A stretch of DNA of 64,000 nt from the NCBI RefSeq assembly GCF_023016265.1, contig NZ_CP095412.1, positions 3,782,001 to 3,846,000 on the forward strand, in the 5' to 3' direction. Source of the stretch: Blastococcus sp. PRF04-17. Lineage in GTDB: Bacteria > Actinomycetota > Actinomycetes > Mycobacteriales > Geodermatophilaceae. This document shows, piece after piece, positions 28,541 through 40,202 of the stretch. The position numbers were made by a program, and so were the translations under genes. A model generated the notes under the pieces. That model worked only from the letters and a program-made list of their open reading frames with translations. It was not told the DNA's origin and ran no database searches. Numbering within the stretch: position 1 is the first letter of the stretch; every line of letters begins with the position of its first letter.

Positions 28541-29263
28541 TTGATCGACGACAGGATGCGCGGGCCCGGCAACGGGGCCACCACCGTCTGGGTGTACGAC
28601 GAGCGCCGCCGGGTCCGGGACGACGTCGCCTCCCGGCTGGTCGCCCTTCCCTTCGTCGCCCGGGTCGAGGTGGTGGGTGACGCCGCCTCGCTGATGTCCC
28701 GGCTCGCCACCCGCATGCCCGACGTCCTCATCGTCGGCACGCAGCGCGCCGTCGACACCGGCCTGAGCGCGGCGACCCAGGCCCTGCGCGCCTATCCGGG
28801 GCTGCCCGTCCTGGTGCTCGGCGCCCCCGACGACGCGGAGAGCGTCCGCGCCGCCGTGGCGTTCGGCGCCCGCGGCTACCTGCGCTGGGACGCCAGCCCG
28901 ATCGAGATGGGCCTGGGCCTGTCGAGGGTCGGGCTGCGCGCCGACGGCGGCCGCATCCCCCAGCAGGTCGGCCCGGGGAACGGCGTGCCCGCATGGAGCG
29001 GCGCCGCCCCGCTGAGCAGCTCCGCACCGACCACCGTGCGCTCGACGGTCCGCGAGGCCACGCCGCCGGTGAGCCTCTCGATGCGCGAGATGCAGGTGCT
29101 GACCGGCATGAGCCAGGGCAAGAGCAACGCGCAGATCGGCCGCGAGCTCTACCTGTCCGAGGACACCATCAAGACCCATGCCCGTCGCCTGTTCCGCAAG
29201 CTCGGGGCGAAGGACCGCGCCGAGGCCGTGGCGACCGGCTTCCGCCGCGGCATCATGAACTGA
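28541..29263 (+). CDS. bldM: BldM-like orphan response regulator with atypical receiver
   Basis: BldM controls development in Streptomyces and sits beside whiD there, as here. The C-terminal LuxR helix-turn-helix (SMREMQVLTGMSQGKSNAQI, then YLSEDTIKTHARRLFRKLGA) is very close to BldM as I remember it. The N-terminal 120 residues have a receiver fold, but the site of the phosphorylated Asp is Gly66 (PDVLIVGTQ), so phosphorylation is unlikely. Start is TTG 28541 with GAGGAGC upstream; ATG 28556 is possible. No partner kinase is adjacent. The name rests on synteny and the DNA-binding domain. Confidence 0.8.
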   Translation: MIDDRMRGPGNGATTVWVYDERRRVRDDVASRLVALPFVARVEVVGDAASLMSRLATRMPDVLIVGTQRAVDTGLSAATQALRAYPGLPVLVLGAPDDAESVRAAVAFGARGYLRWDASPIEMGLGLSRVGLRADGGRIPQQVGPGNGVPAWSGAAPLSSSAPTTVRSTVREATPPVSLSMREMQVLTGMSQGKSNAQIGRELYLSEDTIKTHARRLFRKLGAKDRAEAVATGFRRGIMN

Positions 29264-29283
29264 CGTCCCACCCGCACCCGCAG

Positions 29284-29317
29284 GAGGGCGGTCATCCGAG
29301 TCCGGATGGCCGCCCTC
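29284..29317. terminator. Bidirectional terminator after the BldM-like gene
   Basis: GAGGGCGG and CCGCCCTC, extended inward by CATCCG/CGGATG, form a long stem between the convergent BldM-like and kinase genes. Confidence 0.7.
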
Positions 29318-29333
29318 GCGCGCATCCTGGCGC

Positions 29334-29863
29334 TCACGGCCGATACCGCAGCGCGCCGGCCTCCCACCGCTGCCTGATCGCCCGCGCCAGGGCCGCCGGC
29401 TCGGTCGGCTCGGAGAAGACGTGCCGGGGCTCGAGGTCGGCGTCCGCGAACTGCCGGTGCATCCGGCGGGTCGCGTCCGGGTCGGTGAACCCGTGGCCCG
29501 AGCGTCCGGCCACGCGCTGCAGGCACTCCCGCTCGGACGGGAGCAGCACGGCGTAGGACAGGTGGTCCAGGCCGGTCGCCGTGGCGAACGCCGTCAGGTA
29601 CCAGGGACCGACGACGCCGTCGTACACGACGACGTAGCCCCCGGCGGCGAAGCGCCCCGTTGCGGACGCGGCCGCCGCGATGACGACATCGTTCTGCTCC
29701 TGCGCCTCCGGCAGCCACGGCTCGATCCGGCCCGCGGCGACGAAGGAGAAGAAGTCGTCGCCGCGGACGAGCGCCGATCGTGGAAAGCCGTCGGCCAGCA
29801 GCCGCGCGACGGTCGACTTGCCCGCGCCCGGCGGCCCGGAGACGACGATGAGTTCGGCCGTGC

Positions 29864-29867
<4 letters not shown>
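29334..29867 (-). CDS. P-loop kinase-like ATPase (AAA/zeta-toxin-like fold)
   Basis: The product of about 177 residues begins with LIVVSGPPGAGKSTVARLLA, a Walker A motif. It then has LVRGDDFFSFVAAGRIEPWL, a DVVIAAAASATGRFAAGGYV helix and VVYDGVVGPW, and a lid-like RVAGRSGHGFTD segment. This resembles small-molecule kinases of the gluconate/shikimate-like type; the substrate is unknown. No ATG, GTG or TTG lies near the expected start. CTG 29867 overlaps the upstream stop as CTGA, so start by coupling from a CTG is the best reading. It converges with the BldM-like gene. Confidence 0.7.
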
Positions 29868-33064
<3,197 letters not shown>

Positions 33065-33065
<1 letters not shown>

Positions 33066-34627
33066 TGGACTTCCCGACCGTCCTCGTCGTCGACTTCGGG
33101 GCCCAGTACGCGCAGCTGATCGCCCGGCGCATCCGGGAGGCGGGCGTGTACTCGGAGATCGTGCCCAGCGACGTGCCGGCCGAGGAGATCGTCGCGCGCA
33201 AGCCGGCCGCCATCGTCCTGTCGGGCGGGCCGTCGAGCGTGTACGCGCCCGGTGCCCCACAGGTCGACCCGACGCTGTTCGAGTCCGGCGTCCCCGCGTT
33301 CGGCATCTGCTACGGCTTCCAGGCCATGGCGCAGAGCCTGGGCGGCTCGGTCGCGCACACCGGCGACCGCGAGTACGGCGGAACGCCGCTGACGGTCACC
33401 ACCCGGGGGCGGCTGTTCGGCTCCCTGCCGGTCGAGCAGTCGGTCTGGATGAGCCATGGGGACGCCGTGTCGCAGGCCCCGCCCGGGTTCACCGTCACCG
33501 CCACCTCTTCCGGCGCGCCGGTCGCGGCCTTCGAGGACGTCGACCGCAAGCTCGCCGGCGTGCAGTTCCACCCCGAGGTCCGGCACACCGCCCACGGGCA
33601 GACCGTGCTCGAGCACTTCCTCTTCGACATCGCCGGGCTCGAGCCGACGTGGACGATGGCCAACGTCGTCGAGGAACAGGTGGAGCGCATCCGCGGGCAG
33701 GTCGGCGACGGGCGGGCGCTGTGCGCGCTGTCCGGAGGCGTCGACTCGGCGGTCGCCGCGGCGTTGGTGCAGCGCGCCATCGGTGACCGGCTCACCTGCG
33801 TGTACGTCGACCACGGGCTGATGCGCCAGGGGGAGACCGAGCAGATCGAGCGGGACTTCGTCGCCGTCACCGGCGTCGACCTGCGGGTCGTGGACGCCCG
33901 CGAACAGTTCCTGACCGCGCTGAAGGGTGTGTCCGACCCCGAGGAGAAGCGCAAGATCATCGGCCGGGAGTTCATCCGGGTCTTCGAGCAGGCGGCTCTC
34001 GACGTCGTCGGGGACGCCAAGGAGCACGGCGACACCGTCGACTTCCTCGTCCAGGGCACGCTCTACCCCGACGTCGTCGAGTCCGGCGGCGGCACCGGGA
34101 CGGCGAACATCAAGAGCCACCACAACGTCGGCGGGCTGCCGGAGGACCTCCAGTTCACCCTGGTCGAGCCGCTGCGCACCTTGTTCAAGGACGAGGTGCG
34201 CGAGGTCGGCCTGCAGCTGGGCCTGCCCGAGGCGATGGTGTGGCGCCAGCCGTTCCCCGGCCCGGGCCTCGGCATCCGCATCGTCGGCGAGGTGACCCAG
34301 GAGCGGCTGGACATCCTGCGCACGGCCGACGCGATCGTGCGCGCGGAGCTGACCGCGGCGAACCTCGACCGGGAGATCTGGCAGTGCCCCGTGGTGCTGC
34401 TGGCCGACGTCCGCTCGGTCGGCGTCCAGGGCGACGGGCGCACCTACGGGCACCCCGTCGTGCTGCGGCCGGTGTCGAGCGAGGACGCGATGACCGCCGA
34501 CTGGACCCGCCTGCCCTACGACGTGCTGGCGAGGATCTCCACGCGGATCACCAACGAGGTGCCCGAGGTCAACCGGGTCACCCTCGACGTGACCAGCAAG
34601 CCGCCGGGCACCATCGAATGGGAATGA
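33065..34627 (+). CDS. guaA: GMP synthase (glutamine-hydrolysing)
   Basis: GuaA aminates XMP to GMP. The 520-residue product starts [20 protein letters not shown]. The class I glutaminase domain has Cys82 in [12 protein letters not shown] and the late His-Glu pair in [10 protein letters not shown]. The ATP-pyrophosphatase P-loop is SGGVDS at residues 223-228. The C-terminal dimerisation domain ends [12 protein letters not shown], the invariant XMP-binding tail. ATG 33065 overlaps the guaB3 stop (TGATG). Confidence 0.97.
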
Positions 34628-34631
34628 CGGC

Positions 34632-35390
34632 TCAGCCGGCGTCCCGATAGGAGAGCCCTCGGCCGTCGGGCGCGGTGAGGGTGAGCCGGTCCTCCCGGAT
34701 CTCCATCGCCGGGCCGGACTCCAGGACGGCGACCACGTGCTGGTCCTGCGCGGTGACGTCGGGCGGGCAGTCCTCGCCGCCGACGAGCAGGTCGTCGACG
34801 ACCAGCGCGCCGTCCTCGACCAGCCACCTGCCGGTGATCGACCGGCAGCCGGTGGACGCCTCCGCGGTGCCGTCCGGGTCGAGCAGCAGGACGGCGGGTT
34901 CGCCCACAGTCGACGATGCCGTGGCGGAGCCGTCCTGACCCTCGGTGAGGGTGTCCAGCGCCCAGCGCGTGCCCTCAAGCGCGCTGGCGGGCACCGCAGC
35001 CACGGGGGTGAACCGCAGCCGTACGCCCTCCCCGGTCAGCAGCAGCGCCTCGCCGTCCCGGGCCACGGTGTCGACACCGCCGAGGCCGCCCAGGAAGGCG
35101 CTCTCGGCCGCCATCACGTCCGGGTCGCAGCCCATCTCGGTGCCGCCCAGACCCTCGAACGTGATCGCGTCGCCGTCCAGCGAGTAGCTGCCGCTGAAGC
35201 GGTTGCAGAAGGAGACGCCACCCGCCTGCCCGTCGGCCAGCCGGAGGGTGGCGCCGGCCGAGGGCAGTGCCACGCCGTCCGCAGTCCCCTCGGTCAGCTC
35301 CCACTCGCCGGCCACATCCGGAGAACCCGCGGCCGGGCCGCCACAAGCGGCGAGCGCCAGCACGGCGGCGAGGAGGAGAGCGGAGCGCAC
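34632..35390 (-). CDS. Lipoprotein with two META (HslJ-like) domains
   Basis: The 252-residue product from GTG 35390 starts VRSALLLAAVLALAACGG, with the lipobox LAAC. Two META domains follow, about residues 25-135 and 140-252: GEWELTEGTADGVALPSAGA ... GGVSFCNRFSGSYSLDGDAI, then GTRWALDTLTEGQDGS ... STGCRSITGRWLVEDGAL. Each carries the paired-Cys pattern of the family. Such proteins are secreted and of unclear role (heat- or drug-stress related in Escherichia coli). It converges with guaA, with only 4 nt between stops. Longer N-termini would hide the lipobox. Confidence 0.83.
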   Translation of the reverse strand: MRSALLLAAVLALAACGGPAAGSPDVAGEWELTEGTADGVALPSAGATLRLADGQAGGVSFCNRFSGSYSLDGDAITFEGLGGTEMGCDPDVMAAESAFLGGLGGVDTVARDGEALLLTGEGVRLRFTPVAAVPASALEGTRWALDTLTEGQDGSATASSTVGEPAVLLLDPDGTAEASTGCRSITGRWLVEDGALVVDDLLVGGEDCPPDVTAQDQHVVAVLESGPAMEIREDRLTLTAPDGRGLSYRDAG

Positions 35391-35438
35391 GTCCTCAGGA
35401 CGCCCTGACCGCACCGTCGGTTCCGCGAGGACGTGGAA

Positions 35439-35468
35439 GGGCCCGGGGAGCGGATGCTCCCCGGGCCC
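35439..35468 (-). terminator. Terminator of the pspC operon
   Basis: GGGCCCGGGGAGC (35439-35451) and GCTCCCCGGGCCC (35456-35468) form a perfect 13-bp stem with a 4-nt loop between the small membrane protein gene and the META lipoprotein gene. Confidence 0.75.
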
Positions 35469-35490
35469 CTCCGGGCACACCCCCGGGTGG

Positions 35491-35790
35491 TCAGCTCCGC
35501 CGGCGGCGGGCCTTGCGCAGCTCGCTGACCAGCAGCGCGACGCCGGCGCCGATCAGGACCAGCCACAGGAAACCGCCGTTCTCGAAGATCCGGGCGGGGA
35601 GGTTCACCCCGGCCATCGTGGTGATCGCCAGCACGATGAACGCGATCCCCGGGACGAGGGCGGCGCGGTCGGCCCGTCGGCGCTGCGGAGCGGGGTCCTC
35701 GGTGGAGAGGGGGACGACCGTCTCCCAGTCCCGCGCCTGAGCCTCCTGCCAGGCGGTCGGGGTGGTCGGGAACTCGTTGTAGTCAGGCAC
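35491..35790 (-). CDS. Small two-span membrane protein of the PspC operon
   Basis: The 99-residue product has a soluble N-terminal 45 residues, then two predicted membrane spans (LVPGIAFIVLAITTMAGV and FLWLVLIGAGVALLVSELR) and a basic tail. The fold resembles small LiaI/LiaF-type transmembrane accessory proteins, but no specific family is recognised. It overlaps the upstream PspC-domain gene by 8 nt, so the two are translated together. A terminator follows. Its role is probably linked to the envelope-stress module (inference). Confidence 0.75.
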   Translation of the reverse strand: MPDYNEFPTTPTAWQEAQARDWETVVPLSTEDPAPQRRRADRAALVPGIAFIVLAITTMAGVNLPARIFENGGFLWLVLIGAGVALLVSELRKARRRRS

Positions 35791-36760
35791 GGGACACCTC
35801 CACGTCGCCGATGCCGGCGTTGATGGTCAGGTCGAACTCGGCCTCGCCGTCGTCGGCCCAGGAGCTGCCGCCGACGCCGGGGTAGAAGCCCCCGTCGCGG
35901 TCGTCGTCGCCGAAGATGCGCACGTCGCCCATCCCGGAGTCGACGGTCACCCGGACGTCGGCCGATCGCGGCAGGATCACCCGGACGTCTCCGACGCCGG
36001 CGTCGAGCCGGGTCGTGATCGCCTCATCGAGGTCGCCGAGGTCGTCGATGCCGGAGAGGTCGAGCGTGCAGTCGCCGATGCCGCAGCTGTACGAGGGCTG
36101 CACCATGTCCGCGTCGTACTCCCAGTAGGTCTGGTCGCCGATGCCGTTCTCGCCGCCGATGCCGCGCCACGGCTCGGACGCCGCGGTCACCGTGGCCAGC
36201 GAGAGAACGATGCCCAGCGCGATCAGTCCGCCGCGCGCCGTGCGCCCGCCGACGAACGCCGCGGCGACCAGACCGATGCCGATCACCAGCAGCGCGGAGC
36301 CGAAGTAGGCCACTGGCGCGACGTCCCAGCCCAGGACCCGGTCGACCAGGGCGATGAGCCCCACGGCGATCAGCAGAGCGGCGATCGTGATGCCGGGCAC
36401 CGGGGACCGCGGTCCGGCCGGCGGCCGCACGCGCCGTTCCGCAGGCGTGGCGGGGTGGGCGGGGTAGCCGGACGAGTACGTGACGGGGCCGACCGGCATG
36501 AGCAGCCACAGCAGCAGGTAGACGGCGACGCCCGTGCCACCGGCGAGGGCGAGGGCGACGAAGCCCACCCGCCAGAGCAGTGCGTCCACGCCGCTGTACT
36601 CGGCGAGTCCACCGCTGACGCCGCCGAGGACCTTGTCGGTGCGGCTGCGGCGCAGCTGCGGACGCGCGGGGGGCCCGGGCGGCGGAGGCGGCGGCCAGGA
36701 CGGCGGTTCGGCCGACGGGGGCAGCGGAGGCGGCGGTGCGGGGGGCGGAACGGTGGTCAT
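35783..36760 (-). CDS. PspC domain protein with LiaF-like C-terminal region
   Basis: The 325-residue product has a Pro-rich cytosolic N-terminus (about 35 residues), and a PspC domain (SRTDKVLGGVSGGLAEYSGV, DALLWRVGFVALALAGGTGV, YLLLWLLMPV). Several further membrane spans follow at about residues 125-205. The beta-repeat C-terminus with GVGDVRVILP, GMGDVRIFG and GIGDVEVS is the cell-wall-active antibiotic response (LiaF-like) pattern. Such proteins sense or signal envelope stress. It is divergent from a histidine kinase that also has a PspC domain, which strongly links them. Confidence 0.88.
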   Translation of the reverse strand: MTTVPPPAPPPPLPPSAEPPSWPPPPPPGPPARPQLRRSRTDKVLGGVSGGLAEYSGVDALLWRVGFVALALAGGTGVAVYLLLWLLMPVGPVTYSSGYPAHPATPAERRVRPPAGPRSPVPGITIAALLIAVGLIALVDRVLGWDVAPVAYFGSALLVIGIGLVAAAFVGGRTARGGLIALGIVLSLATVTAASEPWRGIGGENGIGDQTYWEYDADMVQPSYSCGIGDCTLDLSGIDDLGDLDEAITTRLDAGVGDVRVILPRSADVRVTVDSGMGDVRIFGDDDRDGGFYPGVGGSSWADDGEAEFDLTINAGIGDVEVSRA

Positions 36761-36895
36761 GGCCGGAAGCCTGCCGATGGGGGACGGCGGGAACCATCGG
36801 GGAACGCCCCCATTCGACCCTGGTTCGCCCGATCCTGGCCTTCCAGGGTGATCACCGGTGTCGGAGCGGGGCGCCGCGGTGCGACGATCGAGTAC

Positions 36896-38098
36896 GTGAC
36901 CACCCCCGTGACCGCGGCGCCGCACCGGCCGCCCGACCCGCGACCGGCGCTGGCGCGCCCCCGCGAGGGTCGCGTCATCGCCGGGGTGGCCGCCGGGGTG
37001 GCGATCCACCTGCGGCAGGACCCGCTGATCGTGCGGGTGGCCTTCGTCGTCCTGGCCACCACCGGTCTCGGTGTGATCGCCTACGCCCTGCTCTGGATGA
37101 CGATGGCCGTGTCTGCTGCGGGGGACGTACCGGCGCTGCCGGAGCGGGCCTGGCGGCCGACCGGCGTGCGCCAGTGGATCGGCCTCCTGATCGTCGGCGT
37201 CGTCGCCATGGTCGTGCTCGGCCAGCTGGCGTCGTGGGGGATCCAGGAGCTGGCGCTTCCCCTGCTGCTCGTGTCGGTGGGGCTCGCCGTCGTGTGGCGC
37301 CAGCTGGACACCGACCGCACCCTCGCCGTCCCGGGTGTCCGCTGGGCGCTCGCGGGCGGCGTGGCGCTGGCGGCGGGCGGCGTGGTCCTGCTGCTGGCCA
37401 CGACGGGCCAGCTGGCCGCCGCACGCAACGGCTTCGCCGCGACCCTGGTCATCCTCACCGGCGTCATGCTGCTCACCGCGCCACTGTGGCGTCGGCTGCT
37501 GGACTCCCGTGCCGCGGAACGCACCGCGCGCATCCGGTCCGAGGAACGGGCCGCCGTGGCCGCGCACCTGCACGACTCGGTGCTGCAGACGCTGGCGCTG
37601 ATCCAGCGGCACGCCGACGACCAGCAGGCGGTCAGCCGCCTGGCCCGCAGCCAGGAGCGGGAGCTGCGCGCCTGGCTGTACGACCCGGAGGCCGTCCGCG
37701 AGGGCGGCACGTGGGCGGGCCTCGTCGCCGGCATGGTCGCCGACGTGGAGGCCGACCACGCGCTCACGGTCGATCCGGTCGTCGTGGGCGACGCCCCGGT
37801 CGACGACGCCCTGGCGGACCTGGGCCGTGCAACGCGCGAGGCGCTGGTGAACGCGGCCAAGCACTCGGGGGCCACGGCGGCCGACCTGTACACGGAGGTG
37901 ACGCCCGAACGGGTGTCGGTCTTCGTCCGCGACCGCGGGAAGGGGTTCGATCCGGCCACGGTCTCCGACGACCGGCGGGGCCTGCGCGACTCGGTCCACG
38001 GCCGGCTGACGCGGCTGGGCGGGACGGCCGAGATCCGGTCGGCGCCGGGAGAAGGGACCGAGGTGGAGCTGGTGCTGCCCCGGGGAGCGGCCGCATGA
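36896..38098 (+). CDS. Sensor histidine kinase with N-terminal PspC domain
   Basis: The 400-residue product begins with a PspC domain (residues about 15-75: PREGRVIAGVAAGVAIHL, YALLWMTM). Further membrane spans run to about residue 200, followed by a HisKA_3 dimerisation helix AAVAAHLHDSVLQTLALIQR (phosphorylated His probably H226). The HATPase has EALVNAAKHSGAT, VFVRDRGKGFDP and SAPGEGTEVELVLPRG. It belongs to the NarL/LiaS-type kinases that respond to envelope stress. GTG 36896 starts it, and its stop overlaps the regulator gene (ATGA). Confidence 0.92.
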   Translation: MTTPVTAAPHRPPDPRPALARPREGRVIAGVAAGVAIHLRQDPLIVRVAFVVLATTGLGVIAYALLWMTMAVSAAGDVPALPERAWRPTGVRQWIGLLIVGVVAMVVLGQLASWGIQELALPLLLVSVGLAVVWRQLDTDRTLAVPGVRWALAGGVALAAGGVVLLLATTGQLAAARNGFAATLVILTGVMLLTAPLWRRLLDSRAAERTARIRSEERAAVAAHLHDSVLQTLALIQRHADDQQAVSRLARSQERELRAWLYDPEAVREGGTWAGLVAGMVADVEADHALTVDPVVVGDAPVDDALADLGRATREALVNAAKHSGATAADLYTEVTPERVSVFVRDRGKGFDPATVSDDRRGLRDSVHGRLTRLGGTAEIRSAPGEGTEVELVLPRGAAA

Positions 38099-38757
38099 GC
38101 GCGGTGCCGCGGGTCTTCATCGTCGACGACCACGCCATGGTGCGGGCGGGCGTGCGGGCCGAGCTCGGCGACTCGGTGACCGTGGTGGGCGAGGGCGCCG
38201 ACGTCGCCTCGGCCGTCGAGGGCATTCGCGCGACCGGGCCGGACGTCGTCCTGCTCGACGTGCACCTGCCCGGCGGGGGCGGGCGGACGGTCCTCGAGAC
38301 CCTCCGCACCGAGCTGCCGGGCACCCGCTGGCTGGCGCTGTCGGTGTCCGACGCCGCCGAGGACGTCATCGCCGTCATCCGCGCCGGCGCCAAGGGCTAC
38401 GTCACCAAGACGATCTCCGGCCCCGACCTGCTCGACGCCGTGCGCCGGGTGGCCGACGGCGACGTCGTCTTCAGCCCCCGCCTCGCCGGCTTCGTGCTCG
38501 ACGCCTTCGCCGCCGGCGCGGCCGCCGCACCGGAGCCGGAGGAGGAGGCCACGGATCCGGGCCTGGACCTGCTCAGTGCCCGCGAGCGGGAGGTCATGCA
38601 GCTGCTGGCGCGGGGCTACACCTACCGGGAGATCGGCTCGCGGCTGTTCATCTCCGTGAAGACGGTCGAGTCCCATGCGTCGAACGTGCTGCGCAAGCTG
38701 CAGCTCTCCAACCGCAACGAGCTCACCCGCTGGGCGGCGACGAACCGACTGCTCTAG
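38095..38757 (+). CDS. LuxR/NarL-family response regulator
   Basis: The 220-residue product has a canonical receiver (FIVDDHAMVRAGV, phosphorylated Asp55 in VVLLDVHLPGGG, and GAKGYVTKT). An acidic linker and a LuxR helix-turn-helix (LSAREREVMQLLARGYTYRE, FISVKTVESHASNVLRKLQL) follow. It is the partner of the upstream PspC-domain kinase, with ATGA overlap. An insertion sequence lies immediately after it: the TAG stop ends at 38757, the first base of the 6-bp target duplication, so the gene is intact but its natural downstream sequence was displaced. Confidence 0.95.
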   Translation: MSAVPRVFIVDDHAMVRAGVRAELGDSVTVVGEGADVASAVEGIRATGPDVVLLDVHLPGGGGRTVLETLRTELPGTRWLALSVSDAAEDVIAVIRAGAKGYVTKTISGPDLLDAVRRVADGDVVFSPRLAGFVLDAFAAGAAAAPEPEEEATDPGLDLLSAREREVMQLLARGYTYREIGSRLFISVKTVESHASNVLRKLQLSNRNELTRWAATNRLL

Positions 38758-38762
38758 CTAGC
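38757..38762. repeat. Left target-site duplication GCTAGC
   Basis: Identical to 39881-39886 and directly flanking the insertion sequence. It matches the NCTAGN target preference recalled for IS481. Confidence 0.9.
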
Positions 38763-39750
38763 TGTACTGCCCGGACACGTTGGTCAAGCGGGTGATGGGC
38801 GGACGGTTGCCGATCGCGGTGTGGGGCCGGTGATGGTTGTACTCGTGCAGCCAGGCCGGCAGGGCCTTTCGGCGCGCTGATTCGCTGAGGAACATCCGGG
38901 CGAAGGCCCAGCCGTCTGCCATGGTGCGGTGGAAGCGCTCGATCTTGCCGTTGGTCTGTGGCCGGTAGGGCCGGGTCCGCTTGGGTTTGATCCCGAGTTC
39001 GGCGCAGGCGTCGCGCCAGGCGTGGGAGCGGTAGGCCGAGCCGTTGTCAGACAGCACTCGCTCGACGGTGACGCCGCGGGCGGCGAACCAGGCGGTCGCC
39101 CGGCGCAGCACGCCGATGGCGGTGGCGGCGGTCTCGTCGTCGTGGATCTCGGCGTAGGCCACGCGGCTGTGGTCATCGACCACGGTGTGCACGAACGCGG
39201 TGCCGAGCTTGGGGTTGTAGTGCGCGTTGCGCGGCTTGCCTGGGGTGGCGGCTCGGTTCTTGTCGCCCTGGGCGCGGCCGACGTAGCGCCAGCCGCCCCC
39301 GTCGGGGATGTTGCCCAGCTTCTTCACGTCGACGTGCAGCAGCGAACCGGGATGGGCGTGTTCGTAGCGGCGGATCGGCTCCCCGGTGGCCCGGTCGACG
39401 TGGGAGAGCCGGTTGATCCGGCAGCGGACCAGCACCGCATGCACCGTGGAGGGGGCCAGGCCGAGGCGGTCGGCGATCTGCACCGGCCCGAGGCGCTTTT
39501 TCCACCGCAGGTGCACGATCTTGCGCACCACCGGCCGGGGAGTCCGCCGAGGGCAGCTGTGCGGACGGGAGCTGCGGTCCTCCATCGCCGCCGGCCCGCC
39601 GGTGCGGTACCGGTCGGCCCACCGTTTCGCGGTGGGCCAGGCGACGTTGAACACCGCCGCGGCGTAGGCGATCGTCCAGCCGTCCTCCACTACGGCGCGC
39701 GCGAGCTTGAGACGGTGGCGGGGAGTCAGGGCAGCGTTAGCGTGGGCCAC
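38758..39750 (-). CDS. IS481-family transposase
   Basis: The 330-residue product from GTG 39750 starts VAHANAALTPRHRLKLARAV, typical of the family. It has an N-terminal helix-turn-helix (GWTIAYAAAVFNVAWPTAKR), a second recognition helix near residue 95, and a DDE integrase core: D141 (LLHVDVKKLG), D235 (LSDNGSAYRS) and E271 (KIERFHRT), a D-35-E spacing. A longer upstream frame is open but leads outside the conserved start. Its last sense codon is completed by, and its TAG stop lies entirely within, the duplicated target site, outside the element proper. Confidence 0.95.
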   Translation of the reverse strand: MAHANAALTPRHRLKLARAVVEDGWTIAYAAAVFNVAWPTAKRWADRYRTGGPAAMEDRSSRPHSCPRRTPRPVVRKIVHLRWKKRLGPVQIADRLGLAPSTVHAVLVRCRINRLSHVDRATGEPIRRYEHAHPGSLLHVDVKKLGNIPDGGGWRYVGRAQGDKNRAATPGKPRNAHYNPKLGTAFVHTVVDDHSRVAYAEIHDDETAATAIGVLRRATAWFAARGVTVERVLSDNGSAYRSHAWRDACAELGIKPKRTRPYRPQTNGKIERFHRTMADGWAFARMFLSESARRKALPAWLHEYNHHRPHTAIGNRPPITRLTNVSGQYS

Positions 39751-39880
39751 GAGGACCTCCGGTTCGTGTGAGCGGGTGCCTTCAGCAGCTCCACTCCACG
39801 TCCGGAGGTCCTCCCTCCACAAGATCGATCAGTCAGATCGAGTGGTCACACGCCCTCAACCAACGTCGCTGGTCAGTACA
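38763..39880 (-). mobile_element. Complete IS481-family insertion sequence, 1,118 bp
   Basis: Terminal inverted repeats start TGTACTGCCCGGACACGTTG on the left (38763 onward) and, read inward from the right end, TGTACTGACCAGCGACGTTG. They match at 24 of the first 32 positions. One transposase gene on the minus strand fills most of the element. It is bounded by the 6-bp direct repeat GCTAGC. The intact gene, ends and target duplication indicate a recent, possibly still mobile, insertion. Confidence 0.95.
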
Positions 39881-39886
39881 GCTAGC
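39881..39886. repeat. Right target-site duplication GCTAGC
   Basis: Second copy of the 6-bp target duplication. Its CTA (39882-39884) is the stop codon of the minus-strand TfoX-like gene. Confidence 0.9.
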
Positions 39887-40190
39887 CCACCTGCGCGGCG
39901 ACGTGGTCGCGCGCTTCGGCGACGACCGGATCCCACGCGACCGACTCCCGCAGCAGCGCCCAGCCGTTCATCGGGCGGCCCTCCATCGGCTCGAAGACCT
40001 CAGCCTGGCCGGCCGTGACCAGCTCCTGGAGCCGGGCGGGCGGCAGTTTCACCACGAGGTGGTCCCGCCACCAGAGGGCGAAGAACTTCCGGCCCGTCCG
40101 CAGGCCCTCGGAGCCGAACATCTTCCCTGGCGTCACGTCGCCGCCGCGCATGCGCTCGACCAGGTCCGGCCAGGAGTCGTCGTCAGCCAT
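39882..40190 (-). CDS. TfoX N-terminal domain protein
   Basis: The 102-residue product starts MADDDSWPDLVERMRGGDVT and has the TfoX_N pattern KMFGSEGLRTGRKFFALWWR and LVVKLPPARLQELVTAGQAE. Single-domain proteins like this are common in Actinobacteria and have no established link to competence; the role is unknown. ATG 40190 is preferred. The stop codon lies in the right target duplication of the insertion sequence, so before insertion this gene converged with the response regulator gene with their stops only a base apart. Confidence 0.87.
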   Translation of the reverse strand: MADDDSWPDLVERMRGGDVTPGKMFGSEGLRTGRKFFALWWRDHLVVKLPPARLQELVTAGQAEVFEPMEGRPMNGWALLRESVAWDPVVAEARDHVAAQVG

Positions 40191-40202
40191 GCCGCGAGCG
40201 AA

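Noticed and set aside
35783-37999. A 738-residue minus-strand frame covering the PspC protein and the kinase gene
   Set aside because: Only the last 325 residues (from 36760) match a family. The N-terminal extension is antisense to the kinase.
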